49,686 nucleotides of DNA from assembly GCA_023398105.1 (NCBI GenBank), contig JAEWST010000170.1, positions 1 to 49,686 on the forward strand, written 5' to 3'. Source of the DNA: Bacillota bacterium. Lineage in GTDB: Bacteria > Bacillota > Clostridia > Acetivibrionales > DSM-1351. The notes below the pieces were generated by a model. The model was not told the origin of the DNA. It did no database searches and saw only the letters and a list, made by a program, of their open reading frames with translations. The translations under genes and the position numbers were made by a program. Below, piece by piece: positions 26,161 to 36,292 of the stretch (position 1 is its first letter; each line of letters starts with the position of its first letter).

Positions 26161-26479
26161 AAAGCCAGCGGAATATTAAGGTAAAGACTTTAGGTTATGT
26201 TTAAAGATGTATTAATTATGAAACTCAAACTTCGCAGTTGAGTGTACTGCTTAAAGCTTAGTGATATTAGTTGTTGTAGCATTATCAATAGAAAGTTGAA
26301 GGGTTACTAATTCTAACAGTTATTTTGGGAACATCCATTGATAGTTTTACCGCACCAATAGATTTTTTGTAAAAGTTTGAGTTGTAAAAATATTAATAAT
26401 ATAAATTAGCGGCCAAGTAGACTGCATTAGGCTAGGCATAGATTAAATCGGTCGATAAAGGTATTGGAGGATATACAAA
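26161..26479. other. Intergenic region between regulator and acyl-CoA synthetase
   Basis: 319 bp with no ORF of note and no clear promoter or terminator. I see no distinct structure other than the GGAGG ribosome binding site at its end. Confidence 0.4.
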
Positions 26480-28159
26480 ATGGGCTTAGAAGAAAGATAT
26501 TTAGAAAGAACCGACTTTAATTCCTATGAGGATTTCAGTAAAAATTTCAAACTAGAAGTTCCTGAAAATTTCAATTTTGCTTATGACATTATAGATGAAT
26601 ATGCAAAAAATGAGCCAGAAAGACTTGCTCTCGTTTGGTGCGATGATAAAGGGAATGAGAGGAAATTTACTTTCAAAGACTTAAAGTACTGGTCGGATAA
26701 GACAGCAAATTACCTTAAATCAAAAGGTGTTAGTAAAGGCGATAAAATAATTTTTATTTTAAGAAGAAGGTTTGAGTTTTACTTTTTTGCGTTTGCTGCT
26801 TGTAAAATAGGTGCTATTTTTATTCCATGTACTAACCAATTGATGAAAAAGGATATAGTATACAGAAATAATGCAGCAGGAGTTAAGGTTATAATAGCCT
26901 ATAATGATAATGGTGTTGATGAGCATGTAGATAATTCAAGAGCAGATTCGCCTACAGTTGACACTTATATTATGGTTGGTGGCAGCAAAGAGGGCTGGCT
27001 GGATTATGACAGTGAAATAGAAGAGGTTTCTGATGCTTGGACAAGACCTGATGGCGACAAAGATACAACAAATAAAGATTTAATGATGATTTATTTTACA
27101 TCAGGAACTACTAGTATGCCTAAAATGGCGATGCATGACTTTACTCATCCTTTGGGACATATTGTTACAGCAAAATATTGGCATAGGGTAGTAGATAAAG
27201 GCTTGCATATTTCAGTAGCTGATTCAGGTTGGGCAAAGTTTGGATGGGGTAAACTCTTTGGACAGTGGATATGTGGTGCTGTTCAGTTCCTTTATGATAT
27301 GGAAAGATTTGATCCATGCAATTTACTTGAGAAGTTAGCAAAATATGAAGTAAAGACTTTCTGTGCACCACCTACTATTTATAGATTTTTACTTCAGCAT
27401 GATATTGCAAGCTATGATTTATCCTCATTAACTCACTGTTCAACTGCTGGAGAACCTTTGAATCCAGAAATATTTAATAGGTTTAAGAATATAACAGGCC
27501 ATGAAATTTTAAATGGCTTCGGACAAACTGAAACTACTGTTATTGTAGCCAATTTTGAATGGTTGCAGGTAGACCCTGGAGCAATGGGAATGCCAAATCC
27601 AGCATATAAGATTGATGTTGTAGATGAGAATAACAATTCTTGCCCTGCTGGTGAAGAAGGCGAGCTTATAATAAGAGATGTTGACACTGCAAAGCCCGCA
27701 GGACTATTCTGCGGTTATTACAAAGACCCAGAAGCAACTGGTAAAGTATGGTATGATAATGCTTATCATACAGGAGATGTTGTTTATAGAGATGAGCATG
27801 GCTTCCTTTGGTTTGTTGGGAGAAACGATGATGTTATCAAGGCATCAGGTTATAGAATAAGTCCTTTTGAGGTTGAAAGTGCATTAATAGAGCATCCAGC
27901 TGTACTAGAATGTGCTGTGACAGGAGCACCTGATAGTGTTAGAGGAACTGTTGTTAAAGCTACTGTAACGCTTGCAAAAGGCTATGAACCATCAGAGGAG
28001 CTGAAAAAGGATATTCAGGATTATGTTAAAAAGGTAACAGCTCCATATAAATATCCTAGAATTATTGAATTTGTGGAGGAATTGCCAAAGACTATCAGCG
28101 GAAAAATAAAGAGGGCGCATATTCGCCATGAAGACAAACAAAAATTTGATACGAAATAG
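26480..28159 (+). CDS. AMP-forming acyl-CoA synthetase (acetate/medium-chain type)
   Basis: Activates a carboxylic acid with ATP to an acyl-adenylate, then to the CoA thioester. The 559-aa ANL-superfamily enzyme has the P-loop-like YFTSGTTSMPKMAMHD near residue 204 and GFGQTETT near 347. The segment YHTGDVVYRDEHGFLWFVGR and the hinge NDDVIKASGYRISPFEVES follow. The C-terminal PKTISGKIKR holds the catalytic lysine. The substrate range (acetate, propionate or medium-chain) cannot be fixed. GGAGG at 26466-26470 sets the start. The stop codon lies in the outer stem of the cruciform element that follows. The XRE-cupin gene upstream is its likely regulator. Confidence 0.92.
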   Translation: MGLEERYLERTDFNSYEDFSKNFKLEVPENFNFAYDIIDEYAKNEPERLALVWCDDKGNERKFTFKDLKYWSDKTANYLKSKGVSKGDKIIFILRRRFEFYFFAFAACKIGAIFIPCTNQLMKKDIVYRNNAAGVKVIIAYNDNGVDEHVDNSRADSPTVDTYIMVGGSKEGWLDYDSEIEEVSDAWTRPDGDKDTTNKDLMMIYFTSGTTSMPKMAMHDFTHPLGHIVTAKYWHRVVDKGLHISVADSGWAKFGWGKLFGQWICGAVQFLYDMERFDPCNLLEKLAKYEVKTFCAPPTIYRFLLQHDIASYDLSSLTHCSTAGEPLNPEIFNRFKNITGHEILNGFGQTETTVIVANFEWLQVDPGAMGMPNPAYKIDVVDENNNSCPAGEEGELIIRDVDTAKPAGLFCGYYKDPEATGKVWYDNAYHTGDVVYRDEHGFLWFVGRNDDVIKASGYRISPFEVESALIEHPAVLECAVTGAPDSVRGTVVKATVTLAKGYEPSEELKKDIQDYVKKVTAPYKYPRIIEFVEELPKTISGKIKRAHIRHEDKQKFDTK

Positions 28160-28306
28160 GAACACTAAATAACTCGAAAGTATAGTTGGTGCTTACACGG
28201 TGCACTTTCGAGTCTCAAAAAACGCAAGCGTTTTTTGCCGATGTAGATGGTATGAACTTAAATAGTGTGCTTTTAAGTTCCTCAGCATTATTTAAAAAGT
28301 GTTCCT
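28158..28306 (+). other. Cruciform/cloverleaf element between acyl-CoA synthetase and mutS2
   Basis: An outer stem of 9+6 bp (AGGAACACT then AAATAA, pairing with TTATTT and AGTGTTCCT) closes a junction of three hairpins: CTCGAAAGT/ACTTTCGAG (28173-28212), AAAAAACGC/GCGTTTTTT (28217-28236) and AACTTAAA/TTTAAGTT (28255-28279). The second hairpin with its T6 is also a terminator. The first strand overlaps the last base pairs of the acyl-CoA synthetase stop codon. It may be a small mobile element or a structured RNA. Confidence 0.7.
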
Positions 28307-28326
28307 GAGAAAGGAATTGCTTTCCA

Positions 28327-30705
28327 ATGAACGAAAAGACACTTAGAGTGCTTGAATATGGAAAAATAATAGATAAATTAAAAGGTTTAACTGCATCTGA
28401 ATTGGGGAGGGAGCTGGTTGAGGAGCTTTCTCCTCAAACTGATTTTAATACAGTGGAAAAGCTCCTTAGCGAAACAAATGATGGCGTTAGCTGTATAATG
28501 AGACGTGGTTCGCCACCGTTAGGCGGAATAAATGATATAAGACATAGTTTGAAAAGACTGGATTTAGGAGGCGTTTTAAATCCCAGTGAATTATTGCGTC
28601 TAGGGGGGGTATTGCGTGCTGCCCGCAAACTAAAGTCTTATGCAAATGATAGGGTAAATGAGGATAATACAAATTGCGTTAACGAATTAATTTCCTGTTT
28701 GGAATCAAATGCAAGGCTGGAACAAAAAATTGATATGTGCATTATTAGTGAAGAGGAAATAGCAGATAATGCAAGTCCTGCACTTAATACAATCAGACGT
28801 CAGATAAAGGATCATCAGACATCAATCAAGGACAGGCTGAATAATTTGATTCGCTCAACGAAGTATCAGAAATATATTCAGGAGTCCATTGTAACCATAA
28901 GAGGGGATAGATATGTAATACCTGTAAAACATGAGCATAGAAATGATATTCCTGGACTTGTGCATGACTCATCCTCTAGTGGGGCAACACTTTACATTGA
29001 GCCAATGGCTGTTGTTGAAGCTAATAATAGTATTAAACAGTTGAAAATAAAGGAACAGGCTGAAATTGAAAGGATATTGGCTGAGCTTTCTCAGGAGGCT
29101 TCACTAATATTACCCCAACTAAATGCAAACATGAGTATAATGGCAAAGCTGGACTTTATTTTTGCAAAGGCAAGGCTGGCTGTTGATTATAAATGCATGT
29201 CTCCCAAAATCAATCAAAGTGGAAGAATTATTATTAAAAAGGGCAGACACCCTTTGCTAGATGCACAAAAAGTAGTTCCGATAGATTTTTGGATTGGTGA
29301 TAAAGTTAATTCACTTATTGTAACAGGACCAAATACAGGAGGTAAAACTGTATCCCTCAAGACAGTGGGGTTATTCACATTAATGGCACAAAGCGGTTTG
29401 CAGGTTCCAGCAAATGAAGGAACAGAAATAAGCGTATTTAATAAAATTTATGCGGATATTGGTGATGAACAGAGCATAGAGCAAAGCCTTAGTACATTCT
29501 CATCCCATATGAAAAATATAGTTGAAATACTGAAGAATGTTGACAGCAAGTCTCTAGTTATGTTTGACGAATTAGGAGCGGGTACAGACCCAACGGAAGG
29601 TGCTGCACTTGCAATGGCAATACTAGAATGTCTTCATCAAATGGGTGCAACAACTCTTGCAACTACCCATTATAGTGAATTAAAGGTATATGCAATATCT
29701 ACTGTTGGTGTTGAAAATGCTTCTTGCGAATTTGATGTGGAGACTTTAAAACCCACATATCGTTTGTTGATTGGTGTACCGGGAAAGAGTAATGCTTTTG
29801 CAATATCAAAGCGATTAGGACTTACAGATGATATTATTGAACGGTCGAAGGAATTTCTTTCTCAGGAGGATATTAGGTTTGAGGATATATTATTAAGTAT
29901 TGAGAAAAATAGAAGTGAAGCTGAGAGAGAAAAAATGAGAGCCGAAAGCTATAGACTTGAAGCAGAGAGATTGAAGAAAGACTTAGAAGATCAAAAAAGC
30001 AGGCTGGCGGCTCAGAAAGAAAAAGAGCTTCGAAAGGCACGGGAAGAGGCTCGTCAGGTTTTGATGGATGCTAAGAGAGAGGCAGAAGAATTAGTTGCCG
30101 AAATGAAGAGACTGGCAAAGGAACAGGAAGAGGCTGAAGTTAGAAGGCAGACAGAAGAGCTTCGCCAAAAAGTTAATAAAAGCTTAAACAAGCTAGATGA
30201 TTCACTTGTGGAATCAATTATGCCAAGACAGGGCTTAGTCAAGCCTCCTAAGAACTTAAAGCCAGGAGATACTGTACTTATTGTAAATCTTAATCAGAAG
30301 GGTACTATATTGACAACACCTGACAAGAATGGAGAAGCACAAGTTCAAGCAGGAATAATGAAAATAAATGTGCATATTTCAAATATTAAATTAATTGATG
30401 AGCAGAAGCAACAGATTCAAAAAACTGGTATTGGCAAAATTGGTGTTTCAAAAGCACAGAGTTTATCCTCTGAAATAGATTTACGGGGAATGATGCTGGA
30501 CGAAGCAGTTGATGCAGTTGATAAGTACCTTGATGATGCTAGTATTGCAGGTATGGGAGTGGTTACGCTTATACACGGAAAAGGAACAGGTGCTCTTAGA
30601 GCGGGCTTGCATCAATATTTGAAGCGTAATGCTCATACAAAGAGCTTTAGACTGGGGAAGCTTGGTGAAGGAGAAACAGGCGTAACAGTGGTTGAGCTTA
30701 GGTAG
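28327..30705 (+). CDS. mutS2: Endonuclease MutS2
   Basis: MutS2 counters homologous recombination and acts at stalled or collided ribosomes; it lacks the mismatch-recognition domain of MutS. The 792-aa product has the core/clamp helices and the ABC-type ATPase with Walker A TGPNTGGKT near residue 334 and Walker B MFDELGAGTDPTEG near 413. A long charged coiled coil (about 515-625) and a C-terminal Smr nuclease domain (IDLRGMMLDEAVDAVDKYLD … LIHGKGTGALRAGL, about 717-792) follow. The ATG at 28327 follows AAAGGA within a small hairpin. Confidence 0.96.
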   Translation: MNEKTLRVLEYGKIIDKLKGLTASELGRELVEELSPQTDFNTVEKLLSETNDGVSCIMRRGSPPLGGINDIRHSLKRLDLGGVLNPSELLRLGGVLRAARKLKSYANDRVNEDNTNCVNELISCLESNARLEQKIDMCIISEEEIADNASPALNTIRRQIKDHQTSIKDRLNNLIRSTKYQKYIQESIVTIRGDRYVIPVKHEHRNDIPGLVHDSSSSGATLYIEPMAVVEANNSIKQLKIKEQAEIERILAELSQEASLILPQLNANMSIMAKLDFIFAKARLAVDYKCMSPKINQSGRIIIKKGRHPLLDAQKVVPIDFWIGDKVNSLIVTGPNTGGKTVSLKTVGLFTLMAQSGLQVPANEGTEISVFNKIYADIGDEQSIEQSLSTFSSHMKNIVEILKNVDSKSLVMFDELGAGTDPTEGAALAMAILECLHQMGATTLATTHYSELKVYAISTVGVENASCEFDVETLKPTYRLLIGVPGKSNAFAISKRLGLTDDIIERSKEFLSQEDIRFEDILLSIEKNRSEAEREKMRAESYRLEAERLKKDLEDQKSRLAAQKEKELRKAREEARQVLMDAKREAEELVAEMKRLAKEQEEAEVRRQTEELRQKVNKSLNKLDDSLVESIMPRQGLVKPPKNLKPGDTVLIVNLNQKGTILTTPDKNGEAQVQAGIMKINVHISNIKLIDEQKQQIQKTGIGKIGVSKAQSLSSEIDLRGMMLDEAVDAVDKYLDDASIAGMGVVTLIHGKGTGALRAGLHQYLKRNAHTKSFRLGKLGEGETGVTVVELR

Positions 30706-31008
30706 AGTGTGTCAATGGGTTAATACCAACCTCTAATATATGACAATATGGTAAATATAACGCTAATGGTTGACAATTTTGCTTCAATAAATTACAATAA
30801 TTAGTGGCTTGTTTACCAAAGGCAATTACGAATTATCTTTCGTCATTTCAGAAAGTGAGTTTTTACGCAAGATTTGAACGTACCTTAATTAATTGTGAGT
30901 ATTAGACTAATAGTAGTTGGCTTTTACACTAGACATCATTATGTTTATTCGGTAAATACGTTTTTATTATAGATTTTAAATTTTTGGAAGCTGTGAAGGA
31001 GAATTTTT
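30706..31008. other. Intergenic region upstream of typA
   Basis: 303 bp, AT-rich, with no ORF. No clear terminator for mutS2 and no strong promoter were recognised. An AAGGAG ribosome binding site lies at 30996-31001. Confidence 0.4.
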
Positions 31009-32826
31009 GTGAATATCAGACAGGACGTAAGAAATATAGCTATAATTGCCCATGTTGACCATGGTAAGACTACACTTGTTGATGCAATGCTTAGACAAAG
31101 CGGTATTTTTAGAACCAACGAGGCAGTTGTTGAAAGAGTAATGGATTCAAATGATCTTGAAAAAGAAAGAGGTATTACTATTTTATCAAAAAATACCTCA
31201 GTACAATACAATGTAACTAAAATTAATATTGTAGACACCCCTGGTCATGCCGACTTTGGCGGCGAGGTGGAACGTGTTTTGAAAATGGTTGATGGAGTTC
31301 TTTTACTTGTTGACGCATTTGAAGGAGCTATGCCTCAAACAAGATTTGTTTTGAAAAAAGCTCTTCAGCTTAACCTAAAGCCTATTGTTGTTGTAAATAA
31401 GATTGACAGACCAGAGGCAAGACCTGATGAAGTAGTAGACGAAATACTTGAATTATTTATTGAGTTGGGAGCAGATGATGATCAGTTAGAGTTCCCAGTT
31501 GTATATGCTTCTTCTAGAGAAGGCTTTGCTGTATGTGATTTATATGGAGAAAGAGTAGATTTAAAGCCATTATTTGATGTAATAATTGATAAAGTTCCAG
31601 CACCAAGGGGTGATATGAATGGAACATTACAATTATTGGTTTCAAATGTAGATTATGATGAATATGTTGGAAGAATTGCAATCGGCAGAGTTGATAGAGG
31701 AAGAATTAAGCTTGGTCAGCCAGCAATTATTTGTAAAACAGAGGGACACCAAGTTAATGCTAGAATAACAAAGCTCTATAAATATGAAGGATTAAAGCGT
31801 ACAGAAGCAGATGAAGCTATGCTTGGTGATATAGTTGCTGTATCTGGAGTTACTGATGTAACCATCGGAGACACAATATGTGATATAGGTGCACCAGATC
31901 CACTGCCATTCGTTGCTATTGATGAACCTACATTATCTATGACTTTTAGCGTAAACAATAGTCCGTTAGCTGGTAGGGAAGGTCAATTTGTAACATCAAG
32001 ACATCTAAGAGATAGACTATTCAAGGAATTAGAGACTAATGTAAGTCTTAAAGTTGAAGAAACTGATTCAGCAGAGACTTTTGTAGTTTCAGGAAGAGGA
32101 GAACTTCATCTTTCTATATTAATTGAGACAATGAGAAGGCAAGGATATGAATTCCAAGTATCAAAAGCTAGAGTAATAAATAAAGAGGTTAACGGAAAGA
32201 TTTTAGAGCCAATTGAATATTTAATGATTGATGTCCCTGAGGAGTTTATGGGAGTTGTTATGGAGAAACTCGGACAGAGAAAGTCTGAGATGGTAAACAT
32301 GACTTCTGCAAATCAAGGATATTTACGAATTGAATTTAAGATACCTGCAAGGGGATTAATTGGATATAGATCAGAGTTAATGACTGATACAAAGGGAAAT
32401 GGAATAATGAATCATGTTTTCCATAGTTACGAGCCTTACAAAGGTGAAATTGCTATGAGGCAAAGGGGTTCCTTGGTTGCATGGGAAGATGGAGACGCTA
32501 TAACTTATGGACTATACAATGCTCAGGAAAGAGGAACACTTTTCATAACACCTGGTACAAAGGTATATGAGGGCATGGTAGTTGGCGAAAACGCAAAAAG
32601 TGATGATCTAGTTATAAATGTGTGCAAAAAGAAGCACATTACAAATACAAGAGCATCAGGTAGTGACGATGCACTAAGACTTACACCTCCATTAAACTTA
32701 AGCCTTGAGCAGGCGTTAGAGTTTATTGCAGATGATGAGCTTGTTGAAATAACACCTAAAAATATTCGTTTAAGAAAAAGAATATTAAACTCAGAAATGA
32801 GAGCTAAGTACAGAAGTAAGGTGTAA
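31009..32826 (+). CDS. typA: Translational GTPase TypA/BipA
   Basis: A ribosome-associated GTPase of the EF-G/LepA group involved in 50S assembly and stress growth. The 605-aa product has G1 AHVDHGKTT, G2 around RGITI, G3 DTPGHADFGGEVER and G4 NKIDRPEARP. The EF-G-like domain II, domain III, domain V and the BipA-specific C-terminal region (RGSLVAWEDGDAITYGLYNAQERG) follow. The start is a GTG with AAGGAG 7 bp upstream. Full length, no anomalies. Confidence 0.97.
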   Translation: MNIRQDVRNIAIIAHVDHGKTTLVDAMLRQSGIFRTNEAVVERVMDSNDLEKERGITILSKNTSVQYNVTKINIVDTPGHADFGGEVERVLKMVDGVLLLVDAFEGAMPQTRFVLKKALQLNLKPIVVVNKIDRPEARPDEVVDEILELFIELGADDDQLEFPVVYASSREGFAVCDLYGERVDLKPLFDVIIDKVPAPRGDMNGTLQLLVSNVDYDEYVGRIAIGRVDRGRIKLGQPAIICKTEGHQVNARITKLYKYEGLKRTEADEAMLGDIVAVSGVTDVTIGDTICDIGAPDPLPFVAIDEPTLSMTFSVNNSPLAGREGQFVTSRHLRDRLFKELETNVSLKVEETDSAETFVVSGRGELHLSILIETMRRQGYEFQVSKARVINKEVNGKILEPIEYLMIDVPEEFMGVVMEKLGQRKSEMVNMTSANQGYLRIEFKIPARGLIGYRSELMTDTKGNGIMNHVFHSYEPYKGEIAMRQRGSLVAWEDGDAITYGLYNAQERGTLFITPGTKVYEGMVVGENAKSDDLVINVCKKKHITNTRASGSDDALRLTPPLNLSLEQALEFIADDELVEITPKNIRLRKRILNSEMRAKYRSKV

Positions 32827-32954
32827 TGCAAAAATAGTAATAGTTTATAGATGTCGTTACGCTTAAGCCTAAATTACATGGAAATATGGACAAATTAGCA
32901 AAACAATATTATAGTAGATATTATTGATGTACTATAAAGATTGGAGTAATGCCA

Positions 32955-34232
32955 ATGAATAGAAAATTAAAGGTTGCATTAGTAGGTGTTTTATTAGTTA
33001 TTATAGGTGCATTTTTATCAATACCCAAAATAGTGAGTTTTGGTGGTACTATATTAAGTGGCTATAGTGCTTCTTACGGCATTTTTAATGCTATATTAAC
33101 AGTAGTTGGAATTGCACTGGTGCTTTCTGGTATATTTTTGATATCTGCAGGTTTACAGAAGCTTACTTTTGTATTAGCTTCAATAATTGTATTTGTGGTC
33201 ATATTTTCTGTGGGAACAATTTTTACTTTCAAGAATATAATATCTGTTAGCGATGATGTGGAAACTGCTCAGCTTTTGATTGATGCTGCTTCTCCTGATG
33301 CAATGCCAGTTGAAATACCTATGGGATCAGATACAAATGCTATTGCAAACATTTTAAAAGATGGGGGATTAATAAATAAGCCTCAAGTCTTTAAGATTGT
33401 TTCAAAGCTTAATGGGTTTGATGGAAAATATCAAGCAGGTACACATATACTGAAAAAAGATTTAGAACTAAAGGCTATAATGGGAATCCTTATTTCAAAG
33501 CCTGAAAGTGTTAAGATTACTATTCCTGAAGGCTTGACCTATAAACAGATTGTTAAAAAATTTCAAGATAAGGGTATAGCTATTGAAGACAAATTTGATT
33601 ATGCAATGAAATATGAAAAATACGATTTCGATTTTATTAAGCAGATTAAGAACACCAACAATCGTGAATTTATTTTAGAGGGATATTTATTCCCAGATAC
33701 TTATGAGTTTTCGATGAATCCTGGTGAGAAAGTAATTATAAATATAATGCTTAACAATTTTGACAGTAAACTGACAAAGGAGCATTACAAAAGAGCCCAA
33801 GAACTAGGAATGTCAATGGATCAAATTATTACGCTTGCATCTATTATTGAAAGAGAGGCAAGCTCAAGTGCAGACAGAAGATTGGTTTCTGCTGTATTCC
33901 ATAAGCGATTAAAGAGTAAGGAAGTATATTTGCAAAAATTACAATCATGTGCTTCGCTTCAGTACATTTTCCTCAACAAAGAGGGTAAGGTACATGAGCA
34001 AATAACATTTGATGATACAGCTGTTGAGGATGCATATAATACATATATTCATCCTGGGCTTCCACCTGGACCAATTTGTTCTCCAGGTATGGATTCTATA
34101 AATGCTGCGTTGTACCCTGATGAAGAAACTGATTATATGTTCTTTATAGCAACAGGAGATGGAACTACAAAGTTTACCAAGTCATACTCGGAACATTTGA
34201 AGGCTATGAAACAGTACGGTTTGGCAAAATAG
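32955..34232 (+). CDS. mltG: Endolytic murein transglycosylase MltG
   Basis: Cleaves nascent peptidoglycan strands at the membrane and limits glycan length. The 425-aa product differs from the usual single-pass form by having about three N-terminal hydrophobic segments within residues 5-95. The YceG domain follows with a LysM-like part (IPEGLTYKQIVKKFQDKGI), EGYLFPDTYEF, the catalytic glutamate in ASIIEREA near residue 297, and HPGLPPGPICSPGMDSINAALYP. The ATG at 32955 is chosen over 32949, because GGAG at 32943-32946 is only 2 bp from the latter. It stands before yrrM- and U32-like genes, as in Bacillus. Confidence 0.93.
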   Translation: MNRKLKVALVGVLLVIIGAFLSIPKIVSFGGTILSGYSASYGIFNAILTVVGIALVLSGIFLISAGLQKLTFVLASIIVFVVIFSVGTIFTFKNIISVSDDVETAQLLIDAASPDAMPVEIPMGSDTNAIANILKDGGLINKPQVFKIVSKLNGFDGKYQAGTHILKKDLELKAIMGILISKPESVKITIPEGLTYKQIVKKFQDKGIAIEDKFDYAMKYEKYDFDFIKQIKNTNNREFILEGYLFPDTYEFSMNPGEKVIINIMLNNFDSKLTKEHYKRAQELGMSMDQIITLASIIEREASSSADRRLVSAVFHKRLKSKEVYLQKLQSCASLQYIFLNKEGKVHEQITFDDTAVEDAYNTYIHPGLPPGPICSPGMDSINAALYPDEETDYMFFIATGDGTTKFTKSYSEHLKAMKQYGLAK

Positions 34233-34270
34233 TTTTATTTAATAAGCTTGATAATATGTTTTCAAAAGGA

Positions 34271-34300
34271 TTGGGGTGGCTGTATGCCACCCTAATTTTA
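34271..34300 (+). terminator. Terminator after mltG
   Basis: TTGGGGTGGC pairs with GCCACCCTAA around a 5-nt loop, followed by TTTTA. Confidence 0.7.
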
Positions 34301-34392
34301 GGATGTGGGGAATTTATGTATAAGATAGGAGGTGTCAAGTCCATGCCATTTCAATGTTACTTTTTATAGAAGGTGGGACATGGACATAACTA

Positions 34393-35034
34393 TTGATTAA
34401 TTATGACTATATAGTTGAATATATTAGAGCAACTGTAAAGCCTAATAATGGCTTGCTTGCTGAATTAGAGGAATTTGCTAGTGTAAATCATGTGCCAATA
34501 ATTCAACCCGAAGTTGCTGCTTTGATGAAGGTGATAGGACAGCTAAAGCAGCCTACAAAAATACTTGAGGTAGGAACTGCGATTGGATATTCATCTATAC
34601 TATTTTCTGGATATTTGAAGCAGAATGGGGTTATTGATACAATTGAAAGAAATGAAGAAATGATTGAGATTGCAAGGAAAAACATAAAATTAGCTGGTAA
34701 GCAAAACACTATAAATGTAATTGCAGGGGATGCTTTAGATGTTTTGGCATGTTTGGACAAACGCTATGATATGATTTTTATTGATGCTGCAAAGGGTCAA
34801 TATAACGAGTTTTTTGAACAGTGCAAAAGAATGCTTGTTCCAGGAGGGTTATTGGTATCAGATAATGTTTTGTATAAGGGTATGATTGCAAGTGAAGAGC
34901 TTGTGGTTAGAAGGAAAAGGACAATTGTTGCAAGGATGAGAGACTTTTTGAAAACTCTTTGCGAGGATGAAGGCTTTGAAACCAGTATAATTCCTATTGG
35001 AGATGGAGTGGCTTTAAGCTATAAGAAAGGTTAA
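34393..35034 (+). CDS. SAM-dependent O-methyltransferase (YrrM/TrmR-like)
   Basis: A 213-aa class I methyltransferase of the O-methyltransferase_3 (CCoAOMT/COMT-like) family. ILEVGTAIGYSSILFS (near residue 57) is the SAM motif, and YDMIFIDAAKGQYNEFFE and GGLLVSDNVLYKG are the metal/substrate motifs. In Bacillus the homologue in this context methylates 5-hydroxyuridine in tRNA (TrmR), a likely role here. The only usable start is the TTG at 34393, 15 bp after AGGTGGG. Two very short ORFs (34343-34369 and 34380-34400) with better-placed ribosome binding sites precede it. Confidence 0.88.
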   Translation: MINYDYIVEYIRATVKPNNGLLAELEEFASVNHVPIIQPEVAALMKVIGQLKQPTKILEVGTAIGYSSILFSGYLKQNGVIDTIERNEEMIEIARKNIKLAGKQNTINVIAGDALDVLACLDKRYDMIFIDAAKGQYNEFFEQCKRMLVPGGLLVSDNVLYKGMIASEELVVRRKRTIVARMRDFLKTLCEDEGFETSIIPIGDGVALSYKKG

Positions 35035-35059
35035 TAACTGTTAGTTATAGGAGATTACA

Positions 35060-36280
35060 ATGAAGAGGGTTGAACTTTTAGCACCTGCAGGAAATTTGGA
35101 AAAATTGAAAATGGCTGTTTTATATGGTGCAGATGCAGTATATATCGGAGGACAGAAATTTGGACTCAGAGCTAAAGCTGATAATTTCTCTGAGGAGGAT
35201 ATACAGCAGGGAATTCAATTTGCCCATGATAGAGGGTGTAAATTATATGTTACATTAAATATAATTCCCCATAATGATGATTTAGATGGTTTGCCAGAGT
35301 ATGTAGAGCAGCTAGCTAGGCTGGGAGTAGATGCACTAATTGTATCTGACCCAGGTATATTTTCTATTGTGAGGAAGGTTGCTCCCAATATGGAAATCCA
35401 TATAAGTACTCAAGCTAATAATACAAACTACCAAAGTGCAAATTTTTGGCATGAGCTTGGTGCTAAGAGAATAGTTGTTGCTAGAGAACTTTCGCTCACA
35501 GAGATAAAGGAAATAGATATAAAAACTCCTAAGGAGCTGGACATAGAAGCTTTTGTTCATGGAGCCATGTGCATATCTTATTCTGGAAGATGTTTGCTCA
35601 GCAGTTATATGACAGGACGAGATTCAAATAGAGGAGATTGTGCTCAGTCCTGCAGATGGAAATATCACATTATGGAGGAAAAGCGTCCAGGCGAATATTA
35701 TCCAGTATATGAAGATGAAAAGGGAACGTATATATTTAATTCAAAGGATTTATGCATGATTGAGCACATACCTGAGCTTGTTGAGGCTGGAATATACAGC
35801 TTTAAGATTGAAGGCAGAATGAAAAGCTCCTTCTATGTGGCAACAGTTGTAAGTGCATACCGAAAGGCTATTGATGCTTATATGGCTGACCCTGAGAACT
35901 ACAAATTCAATCCCGAATGGCTTTGTGAGCTATCTAAAGCAAGCCACAGAGAGTACACAAAGGGTTTTTATTTTAATAAAACTTCAGGTGAAGATCAAAT
36001 TTACCACACCAGCTCATATGTTAGGGACTATGATTTTATTGGCATGGTTTTAGAATATGACAAGGAAACTAAAATGGCAAAGATTGAGCAGAGAAACAGA
36101 ATGATTGTGGGCGATGAGATTGAAGTTATGAGCCCTAACAAGGATTATTTTGTTCAAACTATTGAGTCTATGAAAAATGAAGATGGAGAAGATATTAGAA
36201 CTGCCCCTCATGCTCAGATGATTGTATATATGCTGATGACAGAGGAAGTTGAGCCTTTTGCTGTTTTGAGGAGGAAGTAG
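35060..36280 (+). CDS. U32 family peptidase / tRNA-modification (TrhP-like) protein
   Basis: The 406-aa protein has the U32 signature FVHGAMCISYSGRCLLSSYMTGRDSNRGDCAQSCRW near residues 168-202, with four conserved cysteines. The N-terminus ELLAPAGNLEKLKMAVLYGADAVYIGG is typical. Many U32 proteins once called collagenases are now known to act in prephenate-dependent tRNA uridine hydroxylation (TrhP), upstream of the TrmR methyl transfer. Its position 25 bp after the TrmR-like gene supports that pathway; this is inference. GGAG is 8 bp before the ATG. Confidence 0.9.
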   Translation: MKRVELLAPAGNLEKLKMAVLYGADAVYIGGQKFGLRAKADNFSEEDIQQGIQFAHDRGCKLYVTLNIIPHNDDLDGLPEYVEQLARLGVDALIVSDPGIFSIVRKVAPNMEIHISTQANNTNYQSANFWHELGAKRIVVARELSLTEIKEIDIKTPKELDIEAFVHGAMCISYSGRCLLSSYMTGRDSNRGDCAQSCRWKYHIMEEKRPGEYYPVYEDEKGTYIFNSKDLCMIEHIPELVEAGIYSFKIEGRMKSSFYVATVVSAYRKAIDAYMADPENYKFNPEWLCELSKASHREYTKGFYFNKTSGEDQIYHTSSYVRDYDFIGMVLEYDKETKMAKIEQRNRMIVGDEIEVMSPNKDYFVQTIESMKNEDGEDIRTAPHAQMIVYMLMTEEVEPFAVLRRK

Positions 36281-36292
36281 GGGGGAATCAAT

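Noticed and set aside
34380..34402. Frameshift joining the ATG at 34380 to the methyltransferase
   Set aside because: Possible but not shown; the in-frame TTG gives a family-length protein, so the start is only flagged as uncertain.
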